Source of the DNA: Streptomyces sp. SLBN-31
GTDB taxonomy: Bacteria; Actinomycetota; Actinomycetes; Streptomycetales; Streptomycetaceae
DNA length: 64,000 bases
Direction of reading: 5' to 3'
Assembly: GCF_006715395.1 (NCBI RefSeq)
Contig: NZ_VFNC01000001.1
Span: 1,302,001-1,366,000 of the forward strand
The position numbers were made by a program, and so were the translations under genes. Positions 9,884 to 19,041 of the stretch are shown here, one piece after another (within the stretch, counting starts at the first letter, position 1; the number at the start of each line of letters is the position of its first letter). Under the pieces are notes generated by a model that worked only from the letters and a program-made list of their open reading frames with translations, was not told the origin of the DNA and did not search any database.

Positions 9884-10354
9884 ATGTACGTCGTGAAGAG
9901 CCCGTTGTCCGACACGGACCTGAAGAAGGTCTCCGAGGCCTTGCAGGGGGCGCTCGTCGATCTCCTCGACCTCTCCCTCGTCGCGAAACAGGTCCACTGG
10001 AACGTGGTCGGGCCGCGCTTCCGCTCCGTGCATCTGCAGCTCGACGAGGTCGTGGACAGCGCGCGGACCCACTCCGACACGGTGGCGGAACGCGCCTCCG
10101 CCCTGGGCGTGCCGCCCGACGGCCGGGCCGCGACGGTGGCCGCCGGCAGCGGTATCGGGGCGGTGTCCGACGGCTGGATCAAGGACACGGACGCGGTACG
10201 GACCCTCGTGGACGCGCTGGGTGCGGTGATCGTGAGGATGCGGGAGCGGGTGGCGGCCACCGGGGAGGCGGATCCCGTCAGCCAGGACATCCTGATCGGG
10301 ATCACGGCGGATCTGGAGAAGCATCACTGGATGTTCCAGGCGGAGAACGGCTGA
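9884..10354 (+). CDS. dps: Dps-family DNA-binding ferritin-like protein (DpsC type)
   Basis: 156 residues, normal for a Dps. The ferritin four-helix fold is recognisable from the ferroxidase residues in AKQVHWNVVGPRF and DEVVDSARTHSDTVAER, and the late helix EKHHWMFQAEN. Dps dodecamers store iron oxidised with hydrogen peroxide and protect DNA. Position after clgR corresponds to DpsC, one of three Dps proteins in S. coelicolor. No Lys-rich DNA-binding tail is present at either end, so DNA binding is uncertain. The ATG is preceded by a modest CGGAG site. Confidence 0.88.
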   Translation: MYVVKSPLSDTDLKKVSEALQGALVDLLDLSLVAKQVHWNVVGPRFRSVHLQLDEVVDSARTHSDTVAERASALGVPPDGRAATVAAGSGIGAVSDGWIKDTDAVRTLVDALGAVIVRMRERVAATGEADPVSQDILIGITADLEKHHWMFQAENG

Positions 10355-10442
10355 GCAGCCGACTTCCGCTCGGTGGGCTCTCGAGGGTGCGCCCTTTCTG
10401 GTGGTGAGCGGGTCGGATCAGCGTCGGGCTGGAGGTGGATCC

Positions 10443-10721
10443 ATGGCACTGCCGACGGTGCGCCGGGGGGTGGCGCTCGGGCTCGGGGTGCTGTGGTGGT
10501 GTGCCGTGCTGCGGCTGGCACTGGCGCCTGGTGCCGGCGTGCTGGAGGGGGCGGTCGTGGCCGGAGGGTGGGGGGTGAGCCTGCTGCCGGTGCACTGCGT
10601 GCCCAAGGGGCGGGCCGCCGGCGCCTTGCGGGCGGGCCGGTGGCGAGCGGCCTGGCGGACCGCCCACGTCACCACGGCATCGCCACTCCGCCGTTCGGAC
10701 GCAGGATTTGGCCCGTCATGA
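10443..10721 (+). CDS. Hypothetical small membrane protein
   Basis: 92 residues with two hydrophobic segments (residues ~8-28 and ~30-48) followed by an Arg-rich tail. The ATG at 10443 follows GGAGGTGG (10430s), a reasonable ribosome site. No family recognised. Its 3' end runs 53 nt into the 3' end of the convergent SDR gene, which is unusual in this compact region and lowers confidence; a true stop nearer 10650 is not available in this frame. Confidence 0.45.
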   Translation: MALPTVRRGVALGLGVLWWCAVLRLALAPGAGVLEGAVVAGGWGVSLLPVHCVPKGRAAGALRAGRWRAAWRTAHVTTASPLRRSDAGFGPS

Positions 10722-11433
10722 AGGCCGAGGCGTCCGAGGCGAGGTAGAGCACGGTGTGGGCGACGTCTCCTGGCTCACCGACCCGGCCCAGCGGCGACAG
10801 CCGTGCCATCAGCGTCTCCGTCCGCGCCTGTTCCGCGGCCTCGTGGCGCTCGGTCATGGGCGTGCGAGTCCAGCCAGGTGCGACCGCGTTGACGCGGATG
10901 CCCTGCCGTCCCACCTCGCTCGCCAGCGTCTTCGTCAGCTGGACGACGGCCGCCTTGGCGGCGCCGTAGCAGAGGAGGCCCGGGCGTCCGGTGTCGATGG
11001 CGCTGGAGGCCATGGTGATGATGCTGCCGGAGTTCTGCCCGGCCAGCATCGCGCGGGCCGCCTCCTGGCAGGCGTGGAGAACACCCTTGAAGTTGACGTT
11101 CAGGACGCGGTCGAGGTCCTCGTCCCGGGTCTCCAGCACGGGGCTGCTGTGCATGATCCCGGCGATCGCCGCCATCACGTGCAGCCGCTCGCAGGATGCG
11201 ACGGCCTGGTGGAGCTGTTCGCGGTCGGTGACGTCGAGGTGGTGCGTGTGGGCCGTGCCGCCGGCGTCCTTGATCAGGGTCGCCGTCTCGTGCAGGCCCT
11301 GTGCGTCGAGGTCGGCACAGTGGACGGTGGCGCCGGCCTCGGCCAGCAGGACGGCCGAGGCGCGGCCGATGCCGCCGGCGGCGCCGGTGACGAATGCGGT
11401 GCGTCCGGTGAGGTCGTACGCCTTGACGGGCAT
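10669..11433 (-). CDS. SDR-family NAD(P)-dependent oxidoreductase
   Basis: 254 residues, the classical short-chain dehydrogenase length. Visible: Rossmann glycine motif TGAAGGIG (residues ~14-21), acidic CADLD after beta-2 (suggesting NAD preference), active-site Ser in MASSAID and YxxxK in YGAAK, then PGWTRTPM. The usual NNAG is IAGI here. It probably oxidises or reduces a hydroxyl/keto substrate, not identifiable from sequence. The ATG at 11433 (MPVKAYDLTG) was chosen because homologous SDRs begin shortly before the glycine motif; a longer frame to 11469 would overlap the neighbouring glycosylase gene. Confidence 0.85.
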   Translation of the reverse strand: MPVKAYDLTGRTAFVTGAAGGIGRASAVLLAEAGATVHCADLDAQGLHETATLIKDAGGTAHTHHLDVTDREQLHQAVASCERLHVMAAIAGIMHSSPVLETRDEDLDRVLNVNFKGVLHACQEAARAMLAGQNSGSIITMASSAIDTGRPGLLCYGAAKAAVVQLTKTLASEVGRQGIRVNAVAPGWTRTPMTERHEAAEQARTETLMARLSPLGRVGEPGDVAHTVLYLASDASAFMTGQILRPNGGVAMPW

Positions 11434-11465
11434 GCAGGGACGGTACGAGCGTTTCTGACGGTCCG

Positions 11466-12302
11466 TCAACTAGATGTGCGGGGTGGGGTTCCGCGGTGGG
11501 TGCGGTGGCTCGGGATCGGGCCCGGCTGGCAGTTGGGGCACCAGTAGGTGGGGCGGTCACGGGAGCCGTCGCCCTGGTCGGCCACGCGGATGGACGTGCC
11601 GCAGCGCAGACAGGGACGGGGTGCGCGGCCGTACACGAACAGGGCCTGTCCGCCGCGGCCCGTGGTGGTGCGGACCGGGCGGTCGCGGTTGACCTCCAGG
11701 AGCCGCTTGGCCAGCTCCGGCAGCTTCGCCGCGCGCTCCGGGGGCAGGGCACCGACCGGGAGCCAGGGGGTGACACCGAGCAGGAAGCAGAGCTCGCACT
11801 TGTAGACATTGCCGATGCCGGCGAGGTTGCGCTGGTCCAGCAGGGCCTCGCCCAGGGCGCGGTCGGGATCGGCGAGGACGTTCGCGAGCGCCTGGTCGGG
11901 GTTCCAGTCCGGGCCCAGGAGGTCGGGGCCGAGGTGGCCCACGGCGCGGTCCTCTTCGGTGGTGCGCAGGAGTTCCAGTACGGGCAGGCGGTAGCCGACG
12001 GCCGTCTGGTCCGCGGTGCCCAGGATCACTCGGATCTGGTGGGAGGGGCCGCCGGTCCAGCGCCGGCCGTTCGCGTACACCTTCCAGGCGCCGTCCATCC
12101 GCAGGTGCGAGTGGAGTGTGAGGCCGCCCTCGATGCGGGTCAGGAGGTGCTTGCCGCGCGCGGTCACGTCCAGGACGGTCCGGCCCGTCAGGTCGGCCGT
12201 GGCGTACTTGGGCACGCGCAGGTCGCTGCGGGTCAGCGGCTTGCCCGCCAGGGCGGTGTGCAGGCGCTTGGCGGCCTGCCAGACGGTGTCTCCTTCGGGC
12301 AT
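11466..12302 (-). CDS. Fpg/Nei-family DNA glycosylase (endonuclease VIII-like)
   Basis: 278 residues. It begins MPEGDTVWQAA, giving the catalytic Pro2 and Glu3 of the Fpg/Nei family after Met removal; other landmarks are the catalytic Lys region ARGKHLLTR, the H2TH segment (LLDQRNLAGIGNVYKCELCF) and a C-terminal zinc finger (CLRCGT...CPNCQ). The enzyme removes oxidised bases and cuts the abasic site (base-excision repair). Features such as EGDT and the LHSHLRMDG segment resemble actinobacterial Nei2 rather than MutM. It lies 53 nt downstream of lhr on the same strand, so the two may be co-transcribed from the damage-type promoter of lhr. Confidence 0.9.
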   Translation of the reverse strand: MPEGDTVWQAAKRLHTALAGKPLTRSDLRVPKYATADLTGRTVLDVTARGKHLLTRIEGGLTLHSHLRMDGAWKVYANGRRWTGGPSHQIRVILGTADQTAVGYRLPVLELLRTTEEDRAVGHLGPDLLGPDWNPDQALANVLADPDRALGEALLDQRNLAGIGNVYKCELCFLLGVTPWLPVGALPPERAAKLPELAKRLLEVNRDRPVRTTTGRGGQALFVYGRAPRPCLRCGTSIRVADQGDGSRDRPTYWCPNCQPGPIPSHRTHRGTPPRTSS

Positions 12303-12355
12303 GGGTCCAGGGTTGCACGGGCTCGTGTCGTCGGCGGGGTCTGGCCGGGTGCGCC

Positions 12356-15300
12356 CTAGGCGCGGAGGCGCAGGCCCCGCGGGGTCGCGATGAAGCCCGC
12401 TCCTTCCAGGAGAGTGCCGATGGGGGACGTGAGGGCCTGGGCGTTGTTGATGCGCTCCACGGTGACTGTTCCCAGGGAGCCTGCCCGGGCCGCTGCGGCC
12501 AGGGCTTCGGCCGCCTCCTGCAGGCGGGGGTCGTCCGTGGCCTTGGCGTCCGGGTCGGCCGGCCAGGCGAGGAGGGACTTGCCGCCGCGCTCCATGTAGA
12601 GCGTCAGTTCGCCGTCGACGAGGACCACCAGGGAGCCCGCCTTGCGGCCGGGTTTGTGGCCCGCGCCGGTCGGGGGCTCCGGCCAGGGGAGGGCTGCGCC
12701 GTAGGCGTTCGCGGGGTCGGCGGCGGCCAGGACCACGGCCCGTGAGTCACGGCGCGGACGGCGGTTGGGGGCGGGGGAGCCGTACGAGGCGTAGGGCACG
12801 TACGAGGAGCCGCCGCCGCGCGGGCCGCCCGCACCGGGATCGGCGAAGTCCCGGGGGGAGACGTACTCGTCCCGGGAGGGGGTGAAGCCGTCGAGGTCGT
12901 CGGTGAAACCCTTGATCTCCGGGGCGGCGTCGTTCGGGGGCGGCCAGGTCATGTCGTCCATGGGCGGGTGGGGGAGGGCCTCGCCCCGGTCCCGTGCGTT
13001 GGAGACCGCGCGGAGGCGGTCCACCGCGCCGTCCATCGCGAACTGTGCCGCGCCGAGGCCTTCCACGACATAGCCGCGCCGGGCCTGGCCGCTCTCCTCG
13101 AACACGGACAGGATGCGGTACGTCGCCGAAAAGCCGCCTTCGACGCCCTCCGCGGCGACGGCGCCCCGGGTGACCACGCCGTGCCGGTCGAGGAGGGTGC
13201 GGGCGAGGGCGTGGGCGCGGACCGTGGGGTCGGGCTCCTGGGTGGGGAGCAGGGACCAGCGGCCGGCGACCGTGGGCGGACCCGTCCGGGACGCGGTGCG
13301 GGCGGCGGCGGTCAGGGAGCCGTAGCGGCCGCGCGGGACGGTGCGCTTGGCCCGGTGGGCCGTGGAACCCGCGGTGCGGCCCGAACCCAGCAGGGAGCGC
13401 ATGGGGGTCAGCGTGTCGTTCGTCAGGCGCCCGGACCAGGCCAGGTCCCAGACGGCGTCGGCGAGTTGGGGATCGGTGGCCTCGGGGTGGGTCGTGGCGC
13501 GGACCTGGTCGGCGATCTGCCGGAAGAACAGGCCGTAGCCGCCGGAGAGGGCGTCCAGCACCGACTGGTGCAGCGCGGTCAGTTCCAGGGGGTGCGGCGG
13601 GGGCAGGAGGAGCGGGGCCGCGTCCGTCGTGTAGAGGGAGACCCAGCCGTCCTTGCCGGGAAGCGCGCCCGCGCCGGCCCAGACGATCTCTCCGGCGGCG
13701 GTGAGCTCGTCGAGCATCGCCGGGGTGTAGCCGGCGACGCGGGAGGGCAGCACCAGCTTCTCCAGGGCGGACGCGGGGACGGACGCGCCCTGCAGTTGCT
13801 CGATCGCCCGGACCAGTCCGTCGATGCCGCGCAGTGCGTGGCCCTTGCCGATGTGCTGCCACTGGGGGAGGAACTGGGCGAGCGCGGGGGGCGGCACCGG
13901 CTCCAGTTCGTGCCGCAGCGCCGCCAGGGAACGGCGGCGCAGGCGGCGCAGCACGGACGCGTCGCACCACTCCTGGCCGATGCCCGCGGGATGGAACTCC
14001 CCCTGTACGACACGGCCGTTCGCGGCCAGGCGCTGCAGCGCGCCTTCCGTGACCGCCACGCCCAGGCCGAAACGGGCCGCCGCCGTCGCCGACGTGAACG
14101 GGCCGTGGCTGCGGGCGTAGCGGGCGAGCAGGTCACCCAGCGGGTCCTTGACCGGCTCCATGAAGGCCTCGGGAACGCCGACGGGCAGCGCCGTGCCGAG
14201 TGCGTCGCGCAGCCGGCCGGCGTCCTCGATGGCCGCCCAGTGCTCGGTGCCGCCGATCCGGACCCGGATCGCGCGCCGGGCGGAGGCCAGCTCCTGGACC
14301 CAGTGCGGCTCCGCACCCCGCTCGGCCAGCTCCGCGTCGGTCAGCGGGCCGAGGATCCGCAGGACGTCGGCGATGCCTTCGGCGTCCTTGACGCGCCGGT
14401 CCTCGGTGAGCCACTGGAGCTCGCGCTCCAGCTCGGTCAGGACCTCGGCGTCGAGGAGTTCGCGCAGCTCCGCCTGGCCCAGCAGTTCGGCCAGCAGACG
14501 CGAGTCCAGGGAGAGGGCGGCGGCCCGGCGCTCGGCGAGGGGTGAGTCCCCCTCGTACAGGAACTGGGCGACGTACCCGAAGAGCAGGGAACGGGCGAAG
14601 GGGGAGGGCTCCGGGGTGGTGACCTCCACCAGACGCACCTTGCGGGCCTCGAGGTCGCCCATCAGCTCGACGAGTCCGGGCACGTCGAAGACGTCCTGAA
14701 GGCACTCGCGGACGGCTTCGAGGACGATCGGGAACGAGCCGAACTCGCTGGCCACTTCCAGCAGTTGCGCGGCTCGCTGGCGCTGCTGCCACAGCGGGGT
14801 GCGCTTGCCGGGGTTGCGGCGCGGGAGCAGCAGCGCGCGGGCGGCGCACTCGCGGAAACGGGACGCGAACAGGGCCGAGCCGCCGACCTGGTCGGTGACG
14901 ATCTGGTCGACCTCGCCCTTGTCGAAGACGACGTCCGCCGCGCCCACGGGGGCCTGGTCGGCGTCGTACTCCGTGCCCGCCTTCATCGGCTCCCGGTCGA
15001 GCAGGTCCAGGCCCATGAGATCGGCGTCGGGCAGGCGCAGGACGATGCCGTCGTCGGCGTGCATGACCTGCGCGTCCATGCCGTAGCGCTCGGAGAGCTT
15101 GGCGCCGAGGGCGAGCGCCCACGGGGCGTGCACCTGGGCACCGAAGGGGGAGTGGACGACCACGCGCCAGTCGCCCAGCTCGTCCCGGAAACGTTCGACC
15201 ACGATCGTGCGGTCGTCGGGGATGTGGCCGCAGGCCTCGCGCTGCTCGTCCAGGTAGGACAGGACGTTGTCCGCCGCCCAGGCGTCGAGTCCCGCCGTGA

Positions 15301-17227
15301 GGAGGCGCAGCCGGGCGTCGTCCTTGGGCAGGGAGCCGACCTCGCGCAGGAACTGGCCCAGCGCGCGGCCCAGTTCGAGCGGGCGGCCGAGCTGGTCGCC
15401 CTTCCAGAAGGGCAGGCGGCCGGGGACGCCCGGTGCGGGGGAGACCAGGACGCGGTCGCGGGTGATGTCCTCGATCCGCCACGAGCTGGTGCCGAGCGTG
15501 AACACGTCCCCGACCCGGGACTCGTAGACCATCTCCTCGTCGAGCTCGCCGACCCGGCCGCCGCCCTTCTTGGGGTCGGATCCGGCCAGGAAGACCCCGA
15601 AGAGGCCGCGGTCGGGGATGGTGCCGCCCGAGGTCACGGCGAGGCGCTGGGCGCCCGGGCGGCCGGTGATCGTGCCGGCCACGCGGTCCCACACCACGCG
15701 CGGGCGCAGCTCGGCGAACGCGTCGGACGGGTAGCGGCCCGCGAGCATGTCCAGGACCGCCGTGAACGCCGACTCGGGCAGGGACGCGAAGGGGGCCGCG
15801 CGGCGGACCGTGGCCAGGAGGTCGTCGACCTGCCAGGTGTCCAGGGCCGTCATGGCGACCAGCTGCTGGGCGAGGACGTCCAACGGGTTGGCGGGGACCC
15901 TCAGGGACTCGATGGAGCCGGTGCGCATCCGTTCGGTGACCACCGCCGCCTGGACCAGGTCACCGCGATACTTGGGGAAGACCACGCCGGTGCTGACCGC
16001 GCCGACCTGGTGGCCCGCGCGCCCGACGCGCTGCAGGCCGGAGGCGACCGAAGGCGGTGACTCGACCTGGACGACCAGGTCGACGGCGCCCATGTCGATG
16101 CCGAGTTCCAGACTGGACGTCGCCACCACCGCGGGGAGCCGGCCCGCCTTGAGGTCCTCCTCGACCAGGGCTCGCTGCTCCTTGGAGACCGAGCCGTGGT
16201 GGGCGCGCGCGATGACGGGCGGGGCGCCCTGGGCGGCCCCCGAGCCGCCCATGAGCTCGGCCGGGGCGTGGTGCTCGTCCAGGGGTTCGCCGGTGGCGCG
16301 CTCGTACGCGATCTCGTTGAGCCTGTTGCACAGGCGCTCCGCGAGGCGGCGGGAGTTGGCGAACACGATCGTGGAGCGGTGGGCCTGCACGAGGTCGGTG
16401 ATCCGCTCCTCGACATGGGGCCAGATGGAGGGGCGCTCCGCGCCTTCCGAGCCGTCGGCGACCGGCGAGCCGCCCAGCTCGCCCAGGTCCTCCACCGGGA
16501 CGACGACCGAGAGGTCGAACTCCTTGCCCGACTTCGGCTGGACGATCTCGACCTTGCGGCGCGGTGAGAGGTAGCGGGCCACCTCGTCCACCGGGCGGAC
16601 AGTCGCCGACAGGCCGATGCGGCGGGCCGGTTTGGGCAGGAGCTCGTCCAGGCGCTCCAGGGAGAGCGCGAGGTGGGCGCCGCGCTTGGTGCCGGCCACC
16701 GCGTGCACCTCGTCGAGGATCACCGTCTCCACGCCGGTCAGCGCGTCGCGGGTCGACGACGTCAGCATCAGGAAGAGGGACTCCGGAGTGGTGATCAGGA
16801 TGTCCGGGGGGCGGGTGGCCAGGGCGCGGCGCTCGGCGGCGGGGGTGTCGCCGGAGCGGATGCCCACCTTCACCTCGGGCTCGGGCAGGCCGAGGCGGAC
16901 GGACTCGTGGCGGATGCCGGTGAGGGGGCTGCGGAGGTTGCGCTCCACGTCCACCGCGAGGGCTTTCAGCGGCGACACGTAAAGGACCCGGCAGCGCTTC
17001 CGCGGGTCGGCGGGCGGGGGTGTGGAGGCGAGCTGGTCCAGGGCGGCGAGGAAGGCGGCCAGGGTCTTGCCGGAGCCGGTGGGGGCCACCACCAGCACGT
17101 CCGAGCCCTCTGTGATGGCGTTCCACGCGCCCGCCTGGGCCGAGGTGGGCGCGGAGAAGGCCCCCGTGAACCAGCCGCGGGTCGCGGGGGAGAAGCCGTC
17201 GAGGGCCCGTTGTGCGTCGCTGACCAT
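12356..17227 (-). CDS. lhr: Lhr family ATP-dependent DNA helicase (long form)
   Basis: 1623 residues, the actinobacterial long Lhr. Lhr-Core: RecA-like domain 1 (Walker A APTGSGKT at residues ~48-55, Walker B LDEVHAV), domain 2 (GRAGHQ motif VI), winged helix and beta-barrel; then the long Lhr-CTD with repeated winged-helix modules. Lhr is a 3'-5' translocase that unwinds RNA:DNA hybrids and acts in DNA repair; in mycobacteria it is induced by damage. The start at 17227 fits the family N-terminus (FSPATRGWF) and lies 6 nt after a damage-type promoter; the frame is open further to 17656, through the AraC gene on the other strand. Confidence 0.9.
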   Translation of the reverse strand: MVSDAQRALDGFSPATRGWFTGAFSAPTSAQAGAWNAITEGSDVLVVAPTGSGKTLAAFLAALDQLASTPPPADPRKRCRVLYVSPLKALAVDVERNLRSPLTGIRHESVRLGLPEPEVKVGIRSGDTPAAERRALATRPPDILITTPESLFLMLTSSTRDALTGVETVILDEVHAVAGTKRGAHLALSLERLDELLPKPARRIGLSATVRPVDEVARYLSPRRKVEIVQPKSGKEFDLSVVVPVEDLGELGGSPVADGSEGAERPSIWPHVEERITDLVQAHRSTIVFANSRRLAERLCNRLNEIAYERATGEPLDEHHAPAELMGGSGAAQGAPPVIARAHHGSVSKEQRALVEEDLKAGRLPAVVATSSLELGIDMGAVDLVVQVESPPSVASGLQRVGRAGHQVGAVSTGVVFPKYRGDLVQAAVVTERMRTGSIESLRVPANPLDVLAQQLVAMTALDTWQVDDLLATVRRAAPFASLPESAFTAVLDMLAGRYPSDAFAELRPRVVWDRVAGTITGRPGAQRLAVTSGGTIPDRGLFGVFLAGSDPKKGGGRVGELDEEMVYESRVGDVFTLGTSSWRIEDITRDRVLVSPAPGVPGRLPFWKGDQLGRPLELGRALGQFLREVGSLPKDDARLRLLTAGLDAWAADNVLSYLDEQREACGHIPDDRTIVVERFRDELGDWRVVVHSPFGAQVHAPWALALGAKLSERYGMDAQVMHADDGIVLRLPDADLMGLDLLDREPMKAGTEYDADQAPVGAADVVFDKGEVDQIVTDQVGGSALFASRFRECAARALLLPRRNPGKRTPLWQQRQRAAQLLEVASEFGSFPIVLEAVRECLQDVFDVPGLVELMGDLEARKVRLVEVTTPEPSPFARSLLFGYVAQFLYEGDSPLAERRAAALSLDSRLLAELLGQAELRELLDAEVLTELERELQWLTEDRRVKDAEGIADVLRILGPLTDAELAERGAEPHWVQELASARRAIRVRIGGTEHWAAIEDAGRLRDALGTALPVGVPEAFMEPVKDPLGDLLARYARSHGPFTSATAAARFGLGVAVTEGALQRLAANGRVVQGEFHPAGIGQEWCDASVLRRLRRRSLAALRHELEPVPPPALAQFLPQWQHIGKGHALRGIDGLVRAIEQLQGASVPASALEKLVLPSRVAGYTPAMLDELTAAGEIVWAGAGALPGKDGWVSLYTTDAAPLLLPPPHPLELTALHQSVLDALSGGYGLFFRQIADQVRATTHPEATDPQLADAVWDLAWSGRLTNDTLTPMRSLLGSGRTAGSTAHRAKRTVPRGRYGSLTAAARTASRTGPPTVAGRWSLLPTQEPDPTVRAHALARTLLDRHGVVTRGAVAAEGVEGGFSATYRILSVFEESGQARRGYVVEGLGAAQFAMDGAVDRLRAVSNARDRGEALPHPPMDDMTWPPPNDAAPEIKGFTDDLDGFTPSRDEYVSPRDFADPGAGGPRGGGSSYVPYASYGSPAPNRRPRRDSRAVVLAAADPANAYGAALPWPEPPTGAGHKPGRKAGSLVVLVDGELTLYMERGGKSLLAWPADPDAKATDDPRLQEAAEALAAAARAGSLGTVTVERINNAQALTSPIGTLLEGAGFIATPRGLRLRA

Positions 17228-17233
17228 GCGTCC

Positions 17234-17256
17234 ATCCTGCACCCGGCCACTGACAA
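17234..17256 (-). promoter_or_regulatory. lhr promoter of the RecA-NDp (PafBC-type) damage class
   Basis: On the minus strand TTGTCAGTG (17256-17248), 8 nt, then CAGGAT (17239-17234), ending 6 nt before the lhr ATG. This is the TTGTCRGTG-N8-TAnnnT element of the LexA-independent damage response known from mycobacterial recA; only the first base of the -10 differs. The spacing predicts a leaderless mRNA. Confidence 0.75.
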
Positions 17257-17316
17257 TACGGTTGACCTGCAGGTTTGGGGCGCGCGAGCGGGGGCTCCGG
17301 TGCGGCGGGACGGGCG

Positions 17317-17410
17317 GCGCGGGTGCGGCTCGGCGGGGGCGGACGGCAGTGCGGTGCCGCTCAGCGGGAGCGGACGGCAGTGCGGGTGCGGCTCGGCGGG
17401 GGCGGAGTGC
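17317..17410. repeat. Three imperfect ~31-bp tandem repeats before the araC-type gene
   Basis: Units share the core GCGGACGGCAGTGCGG; the core recurs at 17338 and 17369 (31-bp period) and a third unit ends near 17410, just before the ATG at 17430. GC-rich, non-coding, in the divergent region between lhr and the AraC regulator. Confidence 0.7.
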
Positions 17411-17429
17411 GTGACGGAGAATCGGCGGT

Positions 17430-18284
17430 ATGGCGGATTTCGGTGAGGAGGCGGCGCGGCACTGGCGGTACGCCGACCTGCCCGGCGTCGACCTGCTGCG
17501 GGCCAGGTACGTCCGCAAGACGTTCGTGCGCCACACCCACGAGCACTTCGTCATCGCGGCCATCGCCGACGGGGTCGAGGTCTTCCACCACCGCGGTGCC
17601 GACCAGTACGCGGGCGCGGGGGCCCTCGCGCTGGTGAATCCCGACACCTCGCACACGGGGCGGGCCGGGGTGCCCGAGGGATGGCGCTACGGGGCCGTGT
17701 ACCCGTCGCCGGACGTCGTCTCCGAGATCGCGGCCGAGACCACCCTCATCCGCGGGACACCGGGGTTCGTCAGCCCCGTACTGGACGATCCGTACGCCGT
17801 ACGGCTCGTCCACCAGGTCCTGCGGGCCGCCGACGAAGGCAACGCGCTGGCCGCCGACACCCTGCTGCGGGTCGCCGTGACCCGGCTGCTGCGGCTCAAC
17901 GGCGGTCCACTGCCGCAGCGGGCCGTGCGGACGGCGGGGGCCCGGGTCGCCGCACGCGCGCGTGCCGTGCTGGAGGAGCGGATGGTGGAGCCTCCGACGC
18001 TGGAGACGCTGGCGGGTGATCTCGGGACCAGTCCGTTCGCCCTGCTGCGGTCCTTCCGGGACGCCTACGGGATGCCGCCCCACGCCTGGCTGACGGACGC
18101 CCGGGTACGGCGGGCGCGGCGGCTGCTCGACGGCGGGACGGCGCCCGCGGAGGCGGCCGTCGCCGTGGGGTTCACCGATCAGCCGCATCTCAACCGGCAC
18201 TTTGCACGGATCGTCGGCGTGCCTCCGGGCGCCTACCAGCGGGAGCGCAAGAACGTACAAGACCCCCGGCCGCCGTCCCCGTAG
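17430..18284 (+). CDS. AraC-family transcriptional regulator
   Basis: 284 residues. An N-terminal cupin-type sensing domain (residues ~10-160; HTHEHFVIAAI and NPDTSHTG) and a C-terminal pair of HTH motifs (~185-275; LETLAGDLGTSPFALLRSF and AVGFTDQPHLNRHFARIVG) are clear. Members of this branch usually control a neighbouring transporter; here azlCD follows on the same strand, whose promoter overlaps this gene's stop codon. Control of azlCD is therefore the natural inference. Diverges from lhr. Confidence 0.88.
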   Translation: MADFGEEAARHWRYADLPGVDLLRARYVRKTFVRHTHEHFVIAAIADGVEVFHHRGADQYAGAGALALVNPDTSHTGRAGVPEGWRYGAVYPSPDVVSEIAAETTLIRGTPGFVSPVLDDPYAVRLVHQVLRAADEGNALAADTLLRVAVTRLLRLNGGPLPQRAVRTAGARVAARARAVLEERMVEPPTLETLAGDLGTSPFALLRSFRDAYGMPPHAWLTDARVRRARRLLDGGTAPAEAAVAVGFTDQPHLNRHFARIVGVPPGAYQRERKNVQDPRPPSP

Positions 18285-18287
18285 CGT
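18282..18287 (+). promoter_or_regulatory. Candidate azlC -10 overlapping the upstream stop codon
   Basis: TAGCGT contains the TAG stop of the AraC gene and ends 7 nt before the GTG of azlC, the spacing of a leaderless transcript. No clear -35. Confidence 0.4.
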
Positions 18288-18294
18288 CCGGCAC

Positions 18295-19041
18295 GTGGCA
18301 GAACAGACAGCTCTCGTGGACACAGGTGCCGACGGAGGAGGCAAGACGGACGCCGCCGTGGTCCGGGACGCCCTCGGAGTCGGCGTCGCCGTCGGACTGT
18401 CCGGGTTCGCCTTCGGGGTGACCTCGGCCGGCAGCGGGCTCACGCTCCTGCAGACCTGCGTGCTCAGCCTCCTGGTGTTCACCGGCGCGTCCCAGTTCGC
18501 GCTCGTCGGGGCGCTCGCGGCCGGAGGCAACCCGTTGACGGCGGCCGCCGGCGCGTTCTTCCTCGGTGTGCGCAACGCCTTCTACGGGCTGCGCCTGTCA
18601 CAGGTGCTGGTGCTTCCGCGCCTGCTGCGGCCGTTCGCGGCGCAGTGGGTCATCGACGAGACCACCGCGGTCGCGCTCGCGCAGCCCACGCGGCGTGGCG
18701 CCCGCATCGGGTTCACCGTGACCGGGCTCAGCCTGTACCTGCTGTGGAACCTCACCACCCTGCTCGGCGCCCTGGGAGCCAAGGCCATCGGGGACACGGA
18801 CGCGTGGGGGCTCGACGCCGCCGGGCCCGCCGTCTTCCTGGCCCTGCTCGCGCCGATGCTGAGGACCGCCACCGAGCGCGTCGTCGCCGGGCTCGCCGTC
18901 GTGCTGGGGCTCGGGCTGCTGCCCGTGCTGCCCGCCGGCGTGCCCGTCCTGGTGGCCGCGCTGGCCGCCCCGGGCGTCCTGCTCCTGCGGGGACGCCGCG
19001 AGGCCCGGTCGTCCGGTGACACCACGGGGGAGGACCGTTGA
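18295..19041 (+). CDS. azlC: AzlC-family branched-chain amino-acid exporter, large subunit
   Basis: 248 residues with about seven or eight hydrophobic segments after a polar 25-residue start. The AzlC signature is visible as GLSGFAFGVTSAGSGL, FTGASQFALVGAL, and FFLGVRNAFYGLRLSQVL plus an intramembrane WVIDETTAVAL. AzlC and AzlD together export branched-chain or related amino acids (BrnFE in Corynebacterium exports Ile and Met). The GTG at 18295 is the first start after the AraC stop. It ends in a 4-nt overlap with azlD (TTGA), so the two subunits are translationally coupled. Confidence 0.88.
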   Translation: MAEQTALVDTGADGGGKTDAAVVRDALGVGVAVGLSGFAFGVTSAGSGLTLLQTCVLSLLVFTGASQFALVGALAAGGNPLTAAAGAFFLGVRNAFYGLRLSQVLVLPRLLRPFAAQWVIDETTAVALAQPTRRGARIGFTVTGLSLYLLWNLTTLLGALGAKAIGDTDAWGLDAAGPAVFLALLAPMLRTATERVVAGLAVVLGLGLLPVLPAGVPVLVAALAAPGVLLLRGRREARSSGDTTGEDR

